From Companilactobacillus nodensis DSM 19682 = JCM 14932 = NBRC 107160 (lineage in GTDB: Bacteria > Bacillota > Bacilli > Lactobacillales > Lactobacillaceae): a DNA stretch of 64,000 nucleotides. The stretch lies in contig NZ_BAMN01000001.1 of assembly GCF_000615905.1 (NCBI RefSeq), positions 124,001 through 188,000 of the forward strand, given 5' to 3'. A program made the translations under genes and the position numbers. How positions within the stretch are numbered: the stretch's first letter is position 1; the number at the start of each line of letters is the position of its first letter. The notes below the pieces were generated by a model. It saw only the letters and a program-made list of their open reading frames with translations, searched no databases and was not told where the DNA came from. Of the stretch, positions 37,457 through 46,543 are shown piece by piece.

Positions 37457-38108
37457 GAACAGGATAAAAATTGCCCTGACTAAAGGACGGGTGGAAAAAC
37501 AAGTTGTTCCACTTTTAGAAGAAGCAGGAATAAATTGTGATCAAATTAGAAACAAAAAACGTCGTTTGATCTTTGATTCAACGACACAACCATATGAATT
37601 CATTTTGGCTAAAGGACCAGATGTAACGACTTTTCTTGAACGAGGTGCAGCAGATATCGGCATTGTAGGTAGTGATATTTTGACTGAACATCAGAGTACA
37701 CAATATGAGTTATTGGACTTAGATATCGGTAAGTGTCAGTTTGTCCTTGCTTCAACCGAAGCTTTCGATCCAGATGAACCGAGAAGAAAAATCATTGGAA
37801 CAAAGTATCCTAATATCACAAAAAGGTATTTTGATAAGTTAGGTCAAGATGTTGAAATTATCAAAATCGAAGGTTCAGTCGAATTAGCACCTTTAACAGG
37901 GCTAGCTGATGCCATCGTAGATATCACTGAAACAGGTACGACGATTCGCGAAAACAATCTTAAAATATATGATTATTTAGATAAAGTCTCGACTCGTTTA
38001 GTAGTCAATCGGATGTCGCTCAAACAGCATCCCTCAGAAATCTATAACTTTGTGGATAACTTGAGTGCAGCAATTCAAATGAATAATGACAGGGAGATAG
38101 CGCAATGA
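37443..38108 (+). CDS. hisG: ATP phosphoribosyltransferase catalytic subunit, short form
   Basis: First enzyme of histidine synthesis: ATP and PRPP to phosphoribosyl-ATP. The 221-aa length and lack of a C-terminal regulatory domain mark the short form that needs HisZ. RIKIALTKGRVEKQ opens the protein; the PRPP-binding loop DIVDITETGTTIRENNL lies near 159-175. ATG 37443 is 8 nt after a GGGGG ribosome site; the ATG at 37437 is too close to it. Overlaps hisZ by 14 bp and hisD by 4. Confidence 0.94.
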   Translation: MILNENRIKIALTKGRVEKQVVPLLEEAGINCDQIRNKKRRLIFDSTTQPYEFILAKGPDVTTFLERGAADIGIVGSDILTEHQSTQYELLDLDIGKCQFVLASTEAFDPDEPRRKIIGTKYPNITKRYFDKLGQDVEIIKIEGSVELAPLTGLADAIVDITETGTTIRENNLKIYDYLDKVSTRLVVNRMSLKQHPSEIYNFVDNLSAAIQMNNDREIAQ

Positions 38109-39388
38109 AAATTTATAAAAAGAGTTTGTCAGAATTGAAGAATATCGTTCAAACCAAAACACGTCAACTGAATGACCCTCAGATTTCAAAAAGTGTCAGT
38201 GAAATCATTGAGAATGTAATTGAAAATGGCGACCAAGCTGTCAAAGAATATGAGAAGAAGTTTGATAATGTGGATATCGAAAATTTCAAATTGCCACAGT
38301 CTGTGATCGACGAAGCTTATGATAACCTCGCTGGTGATGTCAAAGATGCCCTGTTGTTGGCCAAGAAGAATATCACTAGTTTCCACGAAAAAGAGAAGGA
38401 AACAGGCTTCATTGATGCCGAACAACCCGGAGTTCTACGTGGACAAAAGTTATTGCCGCTACAAAAGGTCGGATTGTACGTTCCAGGCGGGACAGCTGCC
38501 TATCCATCTACTATTCTGATGAGTGCGTTGCCAGCCAAGATTGCCGGTGTCGAACAAGTCGTAATCGTGACACCTCCGCAAAAGGATGGTATCAATCCTG
38601 CTGTTCTCGCTGCCGCCAAGATTGCTGGTGTAGATTCCATCTATCAGGTGGGTGGAGCACAAGCTATTGCAGCTTTAGCATTTGGAACCGAATCAATTCC
38701 ACGTGTGGATAAGATCGTTGGACCGGGTAATATCTTCGTTGCGACAGCTAAGAAACAAGTCTTTGGTCAAGTGGCTATCGATATGGTCGCGGGTCCTTCT
38801 GAAATTGGTATCATCGCGGATGACTCAGCTGATCCCAAACAATTAGCTGCTGATCTATTATCACAAGCTGAGCACGACAAGTTGGCACGTCCCATCTTAG
38901 TTACCGACAGTGAGAAGCTAGCACAAGCCGTTAGTGAAAATGTTGATGTGCAGTTAAAGACATTACCACGTGAAGAGATTGCAACAGAATCGGTCAATAA
39001 TAAAGGCTTCATTGCAGTAGTTGAGAAGATCGATGACATGTTCGATCTGATGAACACAGTTGCTCCAGAGCACTTGGAGATTCAAGTTGAAAATCCGACA
39101 CAGTATTTGAATCAGATTAGAAATGCCGGTTCAGTTTTCTTAGGTAAGTATGCTAGCGAGCCACTTGGAGATTATGTTGCCGGTCCCAATCACATTTTGC
39201 CAACTGGCGGAACGGCACGATTCTCATCACCACTCGGAGTCTATGACTTCGTTAAGCGTACTTCGTTCATTCAATACACTAAGCCAGCACTCGAAAAAGA
39301 AGCTAAGGCAATCACGACACTTGCTCGAGTTGAAGGACTAGAAGGACACGCCAGAGCTATTGAATCACGTTTTAACAAATACTATTAA
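38105..39388 (+). CDS. hisD: Histidinol dehydrogenase
   Basis: Zinc-dependent NAD+ enzyme performing the last two oxidations, histidinol to histidine. 427 aa, typical. Seen: [20 protein letters not shown] (about residues 122-141), the signature [20 protein letters not shown] (about 220-239), QAEHD and the metal-binding [13 protein letters not shown] near 361-373. Coupled to hisG by ATGA. Confidence 0.96.
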   Translation: MKIYKKSLSELKNIVQTKTRQLNDPQISKSVSEIIENVIENGDQAVKEYEKKFDNVDIENFKLPQSVIDEAYDNLAGDVKDALLLAKKNITSFHEKEKETGFIDAEQPGVLRGQKLLPLQKVGLYVPGGTAAYPSTILMSALPAKIAGVEQVVIVTPPQKDGINPAVLAAAKIAGVDSIYQVGGAQAIAALAFGTESIPRVDKIVGPGNIFVATAKKQVFGQVAIDMVAGPSEIGIIADDSADPKQLAADLLSQAEHDKLARPILVTDSEKLAQAVSENVDVQLKTLPREEIATESVNNKGFIAVVEKIDDMFDLMNTVAPEHLEIQVENPTQYLNQIRNAGSVFLGKYASEPLGDYVAGPNHILPTGGTARFSSPLGVYDFVKRTSFIQYTKPALEKEAKAITTLARVEGLEGHARAIESRFNKYY

Positions 39389-39399
39389 GGGGCAAGATT

Positions 39400-39984
39400 A
39401 TGAGAGCAGCGACAATTGAACGCAAAACGAAAGAAACACAGATCAAGATCAGCTTGGATCTTGATAATCAATCAGAAATAAAAATTGATACCGGAATTGG
39501 TTTCTTGAATCATATGCTGAATCTCTTTGCTAAGCACGGCAGATTCGGGTTGATCGTTGAAGCTCACGGTGATCTGGATGTTGATCCGCACCACACGACT
39601 GAAGACACCGGTATCGTTCTTGGCGAATGTTTCAAACAAGCGTTAGGGGGCAAAGTGGGGATTGAACGTTATGGCACACAATTCGTACCAATGGATGAAA
39701 CTCTGGGGCAAGTCAGTGTTGATCTATCTGGACGTTCGTATTTGGTTTTTGATGCTGAATTAACTAATCCTCGACTCGGCGGATTAGATACTGAGACCGT
39801 TGAAGATTTCTTTCAAGCTTTTGCTTTTGCGGCTGAAATGAATCTCCATGCTAGGATCCTATACGGTCGAAATACTCACCACAAGGTTGAGAGTTTGTTC
39901 AAAGCCTTAGGTCGTTCAATGCGTGAAGCTGTGACGATCAATCCGGAGATCAAAGGTGTCAATTCAACGAAAGGTGTGATTTGA
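39400..39984 (+). CDS. hisB: Imidazoleglycerol-phosphate dehydratase
   Basis: Monofunctional dehydratase, 194 aa, without the phosphatase half found in E. coli HisB, consistent with the separate HisK. Mn2+-binding His-rich motifs: [13 protein letters not shown] (about 31-43), [15 protein letters not shown] (about 63-77), [10 protein letters not shown] and [28 protein letters not shown] ribosome site. Confidence 0.96.
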   Translation: MRAATIERKTKETQIKISLDLDNQSEIKIDTGIGFLNHMLNLFAKHGRFGLIVEAHGDLDVDPHHTTEDTGIVLGECFKQALGGKVGIERYGTQFVPMDETLGQVSVDLSGRSYLVFDAELTNPRLGGLDTETVEDFFQAFAFAAEMNLHARILYGRNTHHKVESLFKALGRSMREAVTINPEIKGVNSTKGVI

Positions 39985-40583
39985 TGTTTGCCATTGTTGA
40001 CTATGATACAGGGAACACTCGTAATCTCATCAAAGCACTAGATTACTTAAAGATTGAAAACAAATTAACTGATGATCCTAATGAAATTATTAATGCAGAC
40101 GCAGTCATCCTTCCGGGAGTAGGAGCCTTTGCCGCTGCAATGGCAGAATTACAAAAACGTGACCTGGTTAATGTTCTTAAACAAGTTGCCGCCAATAAGA
40201 CACCGATGCTTGGTATCTGTCTGGGTATGCAATTGTTATTCGACAGTAGTGAAGAATATGGCAAGCACACCGGTCTGGGACTGATAAATGGTAACGTCAA
40301 AGCAATTCCAGCAGATGTCAAAGTTCCGCAAATGGGCTGGAATCAGAATCGCATTTTGCGTAATGGTCCGTTTAATATTATTGATCAGCAGTTTACATAC
40401 TTTGTTCATTCATATTATGCCGATTGTCCACAAGAAACCGTTGTTGCCGGGGTTGATTATGGAACCTTTATTCCTAGCATTGTGCAGAATGACAATGTTT
40501 ACGGGATGCAATTTCACCCGGAGAAAAGTGGAAAAGTTGGACTTGAGTTATTAGAAAAATTTCAGGGAGTGGTGGAAGCATGA
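39984..40583 (+). CDS. hisH: Imidazole glycerol phosphate synthase, glutaminase subunit
   Basis: Class I glutamine amidotransferase that feeds ammonia to HisF. 199 aa from ATG 39984, which shares a base with the hisB stop (TGATG). Nucleophile Cys in MLGICLGMQLLF (about 75-86), oxyanion strand PGVGAF, and the His-Glu pair in MQFHPEKS near the end. Confidence 0.96.
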   Translation: MFAIVDYDTGNTRNLIKALDYLKIENKLTDDPNEIINADAVILPGVGAFAAAMAELQKRDLVNVLKQVAANKTPMLGICLGMQLLFDSSEEYGKHTGLGLINGNVKAIPADVKVPQMGWNQNRILRNGPFNIIDQQFTYFVHSYYADCPQETVVAGVDYGTFIPSIVQNDNVYGMQFHPEKSGKVGLELLEKFQGVVEA

Positions 40584-41305
40584 TTTTTCCAGCAATTGAT
40601 TTACATAACGGTCAGAGCGTTCGTTTATTCAAAGGAGATTATCAAAAAGTTACTTTGATCAACAAAAATCCTGTGCAACAGGCCAAAGATATTATTGCTG
40701 CTGGGGTTAGACAGTTACACTTAGTCGATTTGGATGGTGCTAAGTCAGGTCAACCGAAGAATTTTGAAGTTATCAAAGCTATTCGTGAGAGCTTTTCAGG
40801 ATTCTTAGAATTAGGCGGCGGAATCAGTGATTATCAAACTGCTAAGGATTATTTGGAACTAGGCATCGACCGCATCATCATTGGTTCAGCCGCCATCGAA
40901 GAACCACAGTTTGTTAAGGACTTGTTGAAGGAATACGGTGGCGAGCGCATTGTTATCGGTGTCGATGGTAACAATGGCAAAGTTGCAGTCAATGGTTGGA
41001 TCGACCAATCAAATATTACTATGGAAGACTTGATCAAAGTTATGGTCGATAATGGCGCCAAGCACTTCATCGTAACCGATGTTTCGCGTGATGGAACGAT
41101 GACAGGTCCTAATCTCGACTTACTGTGGAAATTAAAGCAAGATATGCCGCAAGTTAATCTAGTTGCCAGTGGTGGTATTCGTGACTTGCGTGACTTACAC
41201 CATCTCAAAGCCTTTGGACTAGTTGATGTCATTATTGGCAAGGCTTTGTATGAAGGTACGATCACATTAGAACAGATTGCTGAGGTGGAGAAAAATGTTA
41301 GCTAA
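40580..41305 (+). CDS. hisA: Phosphoribosylformimino-5-aminoimidazole carboxamide ribotide isomerase
   Basis: TIM-barrel Amadori isomerase (ProFAR to PRFAR), 241 aa. Catalytic Asp8 is in [18 protein letters not shown], and Asp in [13 protein letters not shown] (about 151-163). The half-barrel repeats (LELGGGI; LVASGGI) bind the two phosphates. Coupled to hisH by an ATGA overlap. Confidence 0.96.
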   Translation: MIFPAIDLHNGQSVRLFKGDYQKVTLINKNPVQQAKDIIAAGVRQLHLVDLDGAKSGQPKNFEVIKAIRESFSGFLELGGGISDYQTAKDYLELGIDRIIIGSAAIEEPQFVKDLLKEYGGERIVIGVDGNNGKVAVNGWIDQSNITMEDLIKVMVDNGAKHFIVTDVSRDGTMTGPNLDLLWKLKQDMPQVNLVASGGIRDLRDLHHLKAFGLVDVIIGKALYEGTITLEQIAEVEKNVS

Positions 41306-42050
41306 ACGAATTATTCCCTGTCTTGATGTGGACGACGGGCGAGTTAAAAAAGGTGTCAACTTCGTCAATCTGACTGACGTTGGTGATCCGGTAGAAATCG
41401 CCGCTGAATATCAAAAACAAGGTGCTGATGAATTAGTCTTCTTAGATATTACTGCCACAAATGAACAGCGCAAAACGATGGCGGATGTGGTTGAACAAGT
41501 GTCGTCGCAAGTCTTCATGCCTTTAACGATTGGCGGAGGTGTCAGCAGTGTTGCGGATATTCAGCGTTTGTTAAAAGCTGGCGCTGATAAAGTAGCTATT
41601 AATTCAGCTGCTGTGAATAATCCAGAACTTATCACACAAGGCGCTGAAAAATTTGGTAATCAGTGTATCGTCGTTGCCATTGATGTTAAAAAGAATCCTC
41701 AAGGAGAATACATCGTTTATATCCATGGTGGAAAAATGGCAACAGAATTGAATGCAATCGATTGGGCGAAACAAGCTGTTGAAGCTGGCGCTGGAGAATT
41801 GTTGATAACGAGTATGGATGCCGATGGTACTATGCAAGGGTTCGATATTGAACTGTATCAAAAAATCAATCAGGTAGTAAATGTACCGATCATCGCATCA
41901 GGCGGTGCTGGCAAAGTAGAGGATTTTACGGAAGTCTTCAAGCGGGCTGATGTGGATGGAGCATTAGCGGCTTCGGTTTTTCACTTTGGTGAATTGACTG
42001 TCAACGACGTCAAAGCTGCTGCCAAAAAAGAAGGTGTCGTTGTCAGATGA
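41295..42050 (+). CDS. hisF: Imidazole glycerol phosphate synthase, cyclase subunit
   Basis: TIM-barrel subunit that closes the imidazole ring and releases AICAR. ATG 41295 (ribosome site GAGGTGGAG in the end of hisA) gives 251 aa; a longer TTG frame from 41277 is unlikely. Catalytic Asp11 lies in [16 protein letters not shown] and Asp130-equivalent in VVAIDVKKN; phosphate loops LTIGGGVSS and IIASGGAGK are present. Confidence 0.96.
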   Translation: MLAKRIIPCLDVDDGRVKKGVNFVNLTDVGDPVEIAAEYQKQGADELVFLDITATNEQRKTMADVVEQVSSQVFMPLTIGGGVSSVADIQRLLKAGADKVAINSAAVNNPELITQGAEKFGNQCIVVAIDVKKNPQGEYIVYIHGGKMATELNAIDWAKQAVEAGAGELLITSMDADGTMQGFDIELYQKINQVVNVPIIASGGAGKVEDFTEVFKRADVDGALAASVFHFGELTVNDVKAAAKKEGVVVR

Positions 42051-42373
42051 AAAATGAATTAGAACCTGATTTTTCAAAAGGATTACTGACCACCGTTGTA
42101 ACTGACAGTCAGACCAAAGAGGTCTTGATGGTAGCTTGGATGAATGAAGAAAGTTATCGCCGAACGCTTGAGAGTGGTCAGACTTGGTTCTGGTCTCGTT
42201 CCAGGCAAGAACTTTGGCACAAAGGGGCAACTAGCGGCAATCTGCAAGATGTTGTTGAGATGACTCTAGACTGTGACTTAGACACCTTATTGGTATCAGT
42301 AATTCCGCATGGTCCAGCTTGTCACACCGGACATCAATCGTGCTTCTTTAATCCGGTATTAGGAGGAAAATAA
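42047..42373 (+). CDS. hisI: Phosphoribosyl-AMP cyclohydrolase
   Basis: Zinc/magnesium enzyme that opens the adenine ring of PR-AMP. 108 aa, separate from HisE (in enterobacteria they are fused). Motifs: [33 protein letters not shown], and metal ligands in DCDLDTLLV and [13 protein letters not shown] overlap with hisF. Confidence 0.95.
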   Translation: MKNELEPDFSKGLLTTVVTDSQTKEVLMVAWMNEESYRRTLESGQTWFWSRSRQELWHKGATSGNLQDVVEMTLDCDLDTLLVSVIPHGPACHTGHQSCFFNPVLGGK

Positions 42374-42706
42374 ATGCAAAACTTAGATGAATTATATGAA
42401 ATGGTCAAACAGCGTAAAGAGAATCCTAAGGAAGGTTCTTATACTGATTACTTATTCTCAAAGGGATTGGATAAGATCCTCAAAAAAGTCGGTGAAGAAT
42501 CAACTGAAGTTGTAGTAGCCGCTAAGAATCCTGACAAACCACGTGGTGATGGTGAGTTGGTTTATGAGTCAGCCGATTTGCTGTATCACCTGTGTGTTTT
42601 GTGGGTCGAACAAGGAGTGACCTTTGACCAGATCAAGACAGAACTCGCCAAACGTGAAGGCTTGATGAGTGAATACAAAGATAGACCAGAAATCAAAGAC
42701 TTATAG
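42374..42706 (+). CDS. hisE: Phosphoribosyl-ATP pyrophosphohydrolase
   Basis: All-alpha MazG-like hydrolase converting PR-ATP to PR-AMP. 110 aa. The helical metal site [16 protein letters not shown] (about residues 37-52) and [13 protein letters not shown] (about 64-76) are seen. It begins immediately after the hisI stop, with GGAGG as ribosome site. Confidence 0.95.
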   Translation: MQNLDELYEMVKQRKENPKEGSYTDYLFSKGLDKILKKVGEESTEVVVAAKNPDKPRGDGELVYESADLLYHLCVLWVEQGVTFDQIKTELAKREGLMSEYKDRPEIKDL

Positions 42707-42718
42707 TCGGAGGCCGGT

Positions 42719-43783
42719 ATGAAAAAAATTATTCAACAATTACAACCCTATATACCTGAAAAACCACTTGAGCAATTAAAACAGGAGTTAGGACTGAAGA
42801 AGTTAGTTCGATTATCTGCGAATGAGAATCCTTATGGAACTTCACCAACTGTCAAAGAAGCGGTGCTTAACTGGAATTACGATCAATCTAATCGTTACCC
42901 CGATGGTGATGCGACAGAATTGCGTGGCTTGATTTCTAAGAAGTTCGAGCTTGATCCAGAACAAATTGTCTTTGGAGTTGGATTAGACGAAGTTATCGTT
43001 ATGTTGTCACGAGTCTTTTTATCACCGGGTGATGTTGAGATGGTCTCAACGCCAACATTCTCAGAGTATGCTTTGCATGCTGAGATAGAACAGGCTAATA
43101 TCACCAAAGTTCCCGTGTTAGCGAGTGGTCAGATAGACTTTGCGGGGATGCTTCAGGCAATTACTGATGCCACCAAGTTGATCTGGATCTGTAATCCAAA
43201 TAACCCCACGGGAACGATCGAAACAGTTGCTGATATTGAAAAGTTTGTTGCCAAAGTGCCAGATGATGTGATGGTTTTAGTGGACGAAGCGTATATCGAC
43301 TTTGCCTCTGAACCAAATGCAACGGCGATGTCATTGACTAAGAAGTATCCCAATATTGTTGTCATGCGAACTTTTTCCAAAGCATATGGGCTTGCTAATT
43401 TCCGAGTTGGGTATGCTGTTTTTCCTCAAGATGTTGGTGAAAATGTTCAAAAAGTCCGTTTGCCATATAATGTGAATTCAGTTGCTCAAGTTGCGGCTAC
43501 AGCCGCCTTCAAAGATACTGAATTCGTTGCTGATGTAGTTAAGAAAAATGATTTTGAACGTGAGTTGTGGGAGGAATTCTTCGAAAAAGAAAAAATTAAA
43601 TATTATCCGAGTCAAGCTAATTTTGTTTTCTTCGAATATCCTGATGCCAACAAGCTAGCGGATTACCTGTTACACAATGGCTACTTATTGAGAACAGGAT
43701 TGCAAAAAAATTGGTTAAGATTAACCGTTGGAACAAAGACAGATAATGAAGAATTACGTAATTTAATATATAGTTATAAATAA
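42719..43783 (+). CDS. hisC: Histidinol-phosphate aminotransferase
   Basis: PLP class I/II aminotransferase converting imidazole-acetol phosphate to histidinol phosphate; 354 aa. LSANENPYGTSP (about 34-45), CNPNNPTGT and the Schiff-base lysine in RTFSKAYGLANFRVGY (about 218-233) are visible. Last gene of the T-box operon; CGGAGG ribosome site and a weak terminator right after it. Confidence 0.95.
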   Translation: MKKIIQQLQPYIPEKPLEQLKQELGLKKLVRLSANENPYGTSPTVKEAVLNWNYDQSNRYPDGDATELRGLISKKFELDPEQIVFGVGLDEVIVMLSRVFLSPGDVEMVSTPTFSEYALHAEIEQANITKVPVLASGQIDFAGMLQAITDATKLIWICNPNNPTGTIETVADIEKFVAKVPDDVMVLVDEAYIDFASEPNATAMSLTKKYPNIVVMRTFSKAYGLANFRVGYAVFPQDVGENVQKVRLPYNVNSVAQVAATAAFKDTEFVADVVKKNDFERELWEEFFEKEKIKYYPSQANFVFFEYPDANKLADYLLHNGYLLRTGLQKNWLRLTVGTKTDNEELRNLIYSYK

Positions 43784-43808
43784 GGGTGAGATTTGTCACT
43801 CTTTTTTT
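43783..43808 (+). terminator. Weak terminator after hisC
   Basis: AGGGTGA GATTTG TCACTCTT followed by T-run. The short stem may let some transcripts reach the AEC carrier gene. Confidence 0.6.
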
Positions 43809-43827
43809 ATTGAGGAGGAAACTATAT

Positions 43828-44751
43828 ATGAATCTAGGACAAATAACTAATCAGATCGTTTTGATGTTTTGTTTGATGCTAGTGGGTGTGATTATTAATA
43901 AGTTTAAATTTATGCACGCCCAAACTTCCAACGATTTAACGAATATATTACTTTATGTGGTTTCACCTTGTTTGATCATCAATGCTTTTGAACAAGACTA
44001 TTCAAATAGTCGAATCAAGCAATTTGTGATGGTTTCCATAGGAATAGTTATTTTTTATATTATTGCGATTATTATTTCAAAATTAGTTTTTGGTCGATTG
44101 AAGAATGAGAATCTTCGACGAATAACCCAGTATGGAAGTGTCTATTCGAATGCTGGATTTATGGGAATACCATTGATCAGTGCTTTATTCGGTTCGACCG
44201 GGGTATTTTATGCCGTCGTATCACTTGCAGGATTCAATATTTTTAGTTGGACTCATGGAGTTTCATTATTCAGAAACGATGAAGAACAAATCGACTATAA
44301 GCAAGTTATGCTTAATCCTAATTTAATAGCCATTGTTATAGGTTTATTAATGTTTTTATTATCGTTACGTTTTCCAAGTATATTGAATCAAGTTGTGAAA
44401 AATGTCGGTTCGATCAACACGCCATTGTCGATGATCGTTATTGGAAATAGCCTTGCCAATATTAAGTTGAGTAGGGATATGTTAGATAAGAATATTGGTT
44501 TAACCTTGATATTAAGAAACTTGATTTTGCCAGTTATCATGATCTTGATACTCAAGTTATTAGGAGTAACAGGGGTGGCATATTATACGACAATAATCAT
44601 GGCAGCCTGTCCGGTGGCTGGAATCGTAGTGTTATTCACATTGCAATCTCACGGGGATGCGGGACCAGCAATTTCTCTGATGAGTATTTCAACAATACTG
44701 AGTTTGATAACAATTCCATTAATATTTGCGATTGGCGGATTTATATTGTAG
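43828..44751 (+). CDS. AEC (auxin efflux carrier) family transporter
   Basis: Membrane carrier of 307 aa with about ten hydrophobic segments in two five-helix halves. The N-terminal half includes ILLYVVSPCLIINAFEQ, and the crossover region YSNAGFMGIPLISALFG (about residues 109-125) is typical of AEC proteins. In lactic acid bacteria members carry malate or other organic acids. ATG 43828 is chosen for its GAGGAGG ribosome site; a longer GTG frame from 43786 overlaps the terminator. It may be read through from the his operon. Substrate unknown. Confidence 0.85.
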   Translation: MNLGQITNQIVLMFCLMLVGVIINKFKFMHAQTSNDLTNILLYVVSPCLIINAFEQDYSNSRIKQFVMVSIGIVIFYIIAIIISKLVFGRLKNENLRRITQYGSVYSNAGFMGIPLISALFGSTGVFYAVVSLAGFNIFSWTHGVSLFRNDEEQIDYKQVMLNPNLIAIVIGLLMFLLSLRFPSILNQVVKNVGSINTPLSMIVIGNSLANIKLSRDMLDKNIGLTLILRNLILPVIMILILKLLGVTGVAYYTTIIMAACPVAGIVVLFTLQSHGDAGPAISLMSISTILSLITIPLIFAIGGFIL

Positions 44752-44754
44752 AAG

Positions 44755-44795
44755 AAAAAATTCCATTACTGATTAATTTCAGTAATGAAATTTTT
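44755..44795 (+). terminator. Terminator after the AEC carrier gene
   Basis: AAAAAATTCCATTACTGA TTAATT TCAGTAATG-AAATTTTT, with one bulged C. Confidence 0.8.
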
Positions 44796-44870
44796 GATTT
44801 TATAGATTGTTTTAGCCATGGAATGAATTTATATTAACGTTTTCTATTATATATATGTAAGTGAGTCGGA

Positions 44871-45035
44871 AGGACCGAGAATCCGACCAGCCGTGAGAGT
44901 GGAGTTATGGCTTTAGCCATATACACCACCGGGCGTGTTTGGAGACTTGTGAATTTTACAAGGCTTCAAACCGAAGTTCGAGACCGGGCTTCAGGCTCGA
45001 ACAGGTCCGCACAGCAGGTAGGTATTCTCGGTCCT
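44871..45035 (+). repeat. Structured intergenic repeat, family 1 copy c
   Basis: Outer arms AGGACCGAGAAT (44871-44882) and ATTCTCGGTCCT (45024-45035) pair perfectly. Inside are GTTTG..CTTGT/ACAAG..CAAAC, a GTGG...CCAC stem and GTTCGAG/CTCGAAC. ACCAGCCGTGAGAGTGG and GGTCCGCACAGCAGGT match the copies at 6865-7024 (minus) and 7088-7220. Like those, it lies between convergent genes. Arms differ in sequence between copies while remaining complementary. Confidence 0.65.
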
Positions 45036-45043
45036 GGAGACGA

Positions 45044-46081
45044 CTACAAGTTCAAATACTTACTTTCAATGTAATAACCATCTTTTAACTCTGCCCAGAC
45101 ACTGTAATTATCGAGCTGAATCAAACGAGTGACAAAGACATCTTGACCGCCATAATAGCGTTTGTTGTCCATCGTGCCATACGGAGTTTCCCAGGCGGTC
45201 ACATTTTGATCTTCATAGTAGAGGATCCTAACTGAACGATTGATACTCATGCTGTCAATGATTTGATAAATATAGCTGATATTATTGGCAGTAGCATTCA
45301 ATGGATTGTTTAATTGACGCTGTTGTTCAATTTGCTTAGTAGTGTATTCCTTCAATACGACTGGTGTAATGTCCTCAGAACTAGGGATCCAAGTACTGCC
45401 GCCCAAGTTATACCAAATAATATTGCTGTAAGTTTCCTTCAAGGCTTTGAAGACACGCCAAGTTGAGTCATGTGGAATAGGCAATTGTAACGGAGTTTTG
45501 CTAGCAGGTTCTTCGAAGACATTGACGTTGCTGTTGGTTTTGATGAACAAGTCTTTTTCAATTTTGTAATTAACCAGCGGAATAGTATTGTAGACAAATT
45601 CATATTCTTGAACCTGACTAGAAAATTGACCTTTAGATTTTTTAGGATAATTAACTAAGAAACGTTCGGCTTCTGCGAGTGGCTTAGCTTGATAATCCTT
45701 GTTCAATTCGCCATAAATATATTGTGGATCAGAAATCAATTCGCCCTTAGTATTACGATGATAGACGACAACTGGGGCAGCTATTTGCTTGAAATAGATT
45801 AAATAGATCCCATCAGAGTTAGGTAAGAATGATTGTTGAAAGTTTTGGACGGATGAAAGAACATAGCCAGGAATCGTCTTCCAAGGCATATCAAGAGCAT
45901 CCATGTAATGACCTTGAAGTGTGACTGGTTCAGCGATTGGATTACCGACAGAATCGATGTAGTTTATAGTGATCTCAACATCATTGCGAGTTATTTTTTT
46001 TACTTTTGAAGAAACTAAATTGTTGTTCATATGCATGTCCCCGTGGTTAGGGGAACTATTTCTATTTTGTGTTTTCCCCAT
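45044..46081 (-). CDS. MucBP-domain protein without an obvious export signal
   Basis: 345 aa. Two MucBP-like repeats are visible: VEITINYIDSVGNPIAEPVT (about residues 35-54) and VVVYHRNTKGELISDP (about 104-119), each running about 60 residues. The C-terminal half contains two SH3-like stretches (VNVFEEPASKTP and VTAWETPYGTM). MucBP domains occur in mucus-binding surface proteins, but this product begins with a polar Asn/Ser/His-rich stretch, with no signal peptide or LPxTG anchor. GAAGGGG precedes ATG 46081. The gene ends nine bases from a family-1 repeat. Cell location is unclear. Confidence 0.75.
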   Translation of the reverse strand: MGKTQNRNSSPNHGDMHMNNNLVSSKVKKITRNDVEITINYIDSVGNPIAEPVTLQGHYMDALDMPWKTIPGYVLSSVQNFQQSFLPNSDGIYLIYFKQIAAPVVVYHRNTKGELISDPQYIYGELNKDYQAKPLAEAERFLVNYPKKSKGQFSSQVQEYEFVYNTIPLVNYKIEKDLFIKTNSNVNVFEEPASKTPLQLPIPHDSTWRVFKALKETYSNIIWYNLGGSTWIPSSEDITPVVLKEYTTKQIEQQRQLNNPLNATANNISYIYQIIDSMSINRSVRILYYEDQNVTAWETPYGTMDNKRYYGGQDVFVTRLIQLDNYSVWAELKDGYYIESKYLNL

Positions 46082-46214
46082 AGTTAGACCCCTTCAATGT
46101 ACTTTTTAATTATTGTAATTCTAACATAGTAAAGTAGTATGAAAGTTGCTCTAAAGCCGTTATGGCGATAATTTAAATTAAATATAAGGAAGACTAAAGG
46201 AAATTTTAATATTC

Positions 46215-46331
46215 AGAGCGTGTCCAAAGATGGGAAGCTCTGAGCATCACCTAGATTAGTGAATTTGCCACGTAGTGGTGAAGTCACTAATCGTAGTGAG
46301 CGGAGGAGGTTGTCTTTGGTAAACGCGTTTT
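46215..46331 (+). repeat. Structured intergenic repeat, family 2 unit 1
   Basis: Outer pair CCAAAGA (46224-46230) / TCTTTGG (46313-46319), inner stem GATTAGTGA (46254-46262) / TCACTAATC (46284-46292) capped by CCAC/GTGG. Conserved single-stranded blocks GAGCATCACCTAG and CGTAGTGAGCGGAG flank the inner stem. Confidence 0.65.
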
Positions 46332-46332
46332 G

Positions 46333-46456
46333 AAGAGAGAGTGGAGGAAGGGCGGTCAGAACTTGAGCATTACTTAGGGTAACGAAGGTGCTGCGAAGCA
46401 GTGCATTCGTTACCCGTAGTAAGCGCAGAGTTTTGCCCTTCCGCAACTCGTTTTAA
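46333..46456 (+). repeat. Structured intergenic repeat, family 2 unit 2
   Basis: Tandem to unit 1. Outer pair GGAAGGGC (46346-46353) / GCCCTTCC (46435-46442), inner stem GGGTAACGAA (46377-46386) / TTCGTTACCC (46406-46415) capped by CTGC/GCAG. Blocks GAGCATTACTTAG and CGTAGTAAGCGCAG align with unit 1. Stems differ in sequence but keep complementarity, which points to selection on structure or to palindromic mobile repeats. Confidence 0.65.
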
Positions 46457-46496
46457 AAGTGCAAATCTTGTTGCAAACCACCCAAAAATAACAAAC

Positions 46497-46530
46497 AAAA
46501 AATCCGAGATCATAAGACCTCGGATTTTTA
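46497..46530 (-). terminator. Terminator after clpE
   Basis: AAAAAATCCGAGATCATAAGACCTCGGATTTTT: stem AATCCGAG / CTCGGATT with flanking A/T runs. Confidence 0.8.
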
Positions 46531-46543
46531 TTTACCTATTAAA

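Noticed and set aside
46213..46446. 77-aa minus-strand frame in the family-2 repeats
   Set aside because: It is produced by the tandem palindromic repeat structure; no ribosome site or homology.
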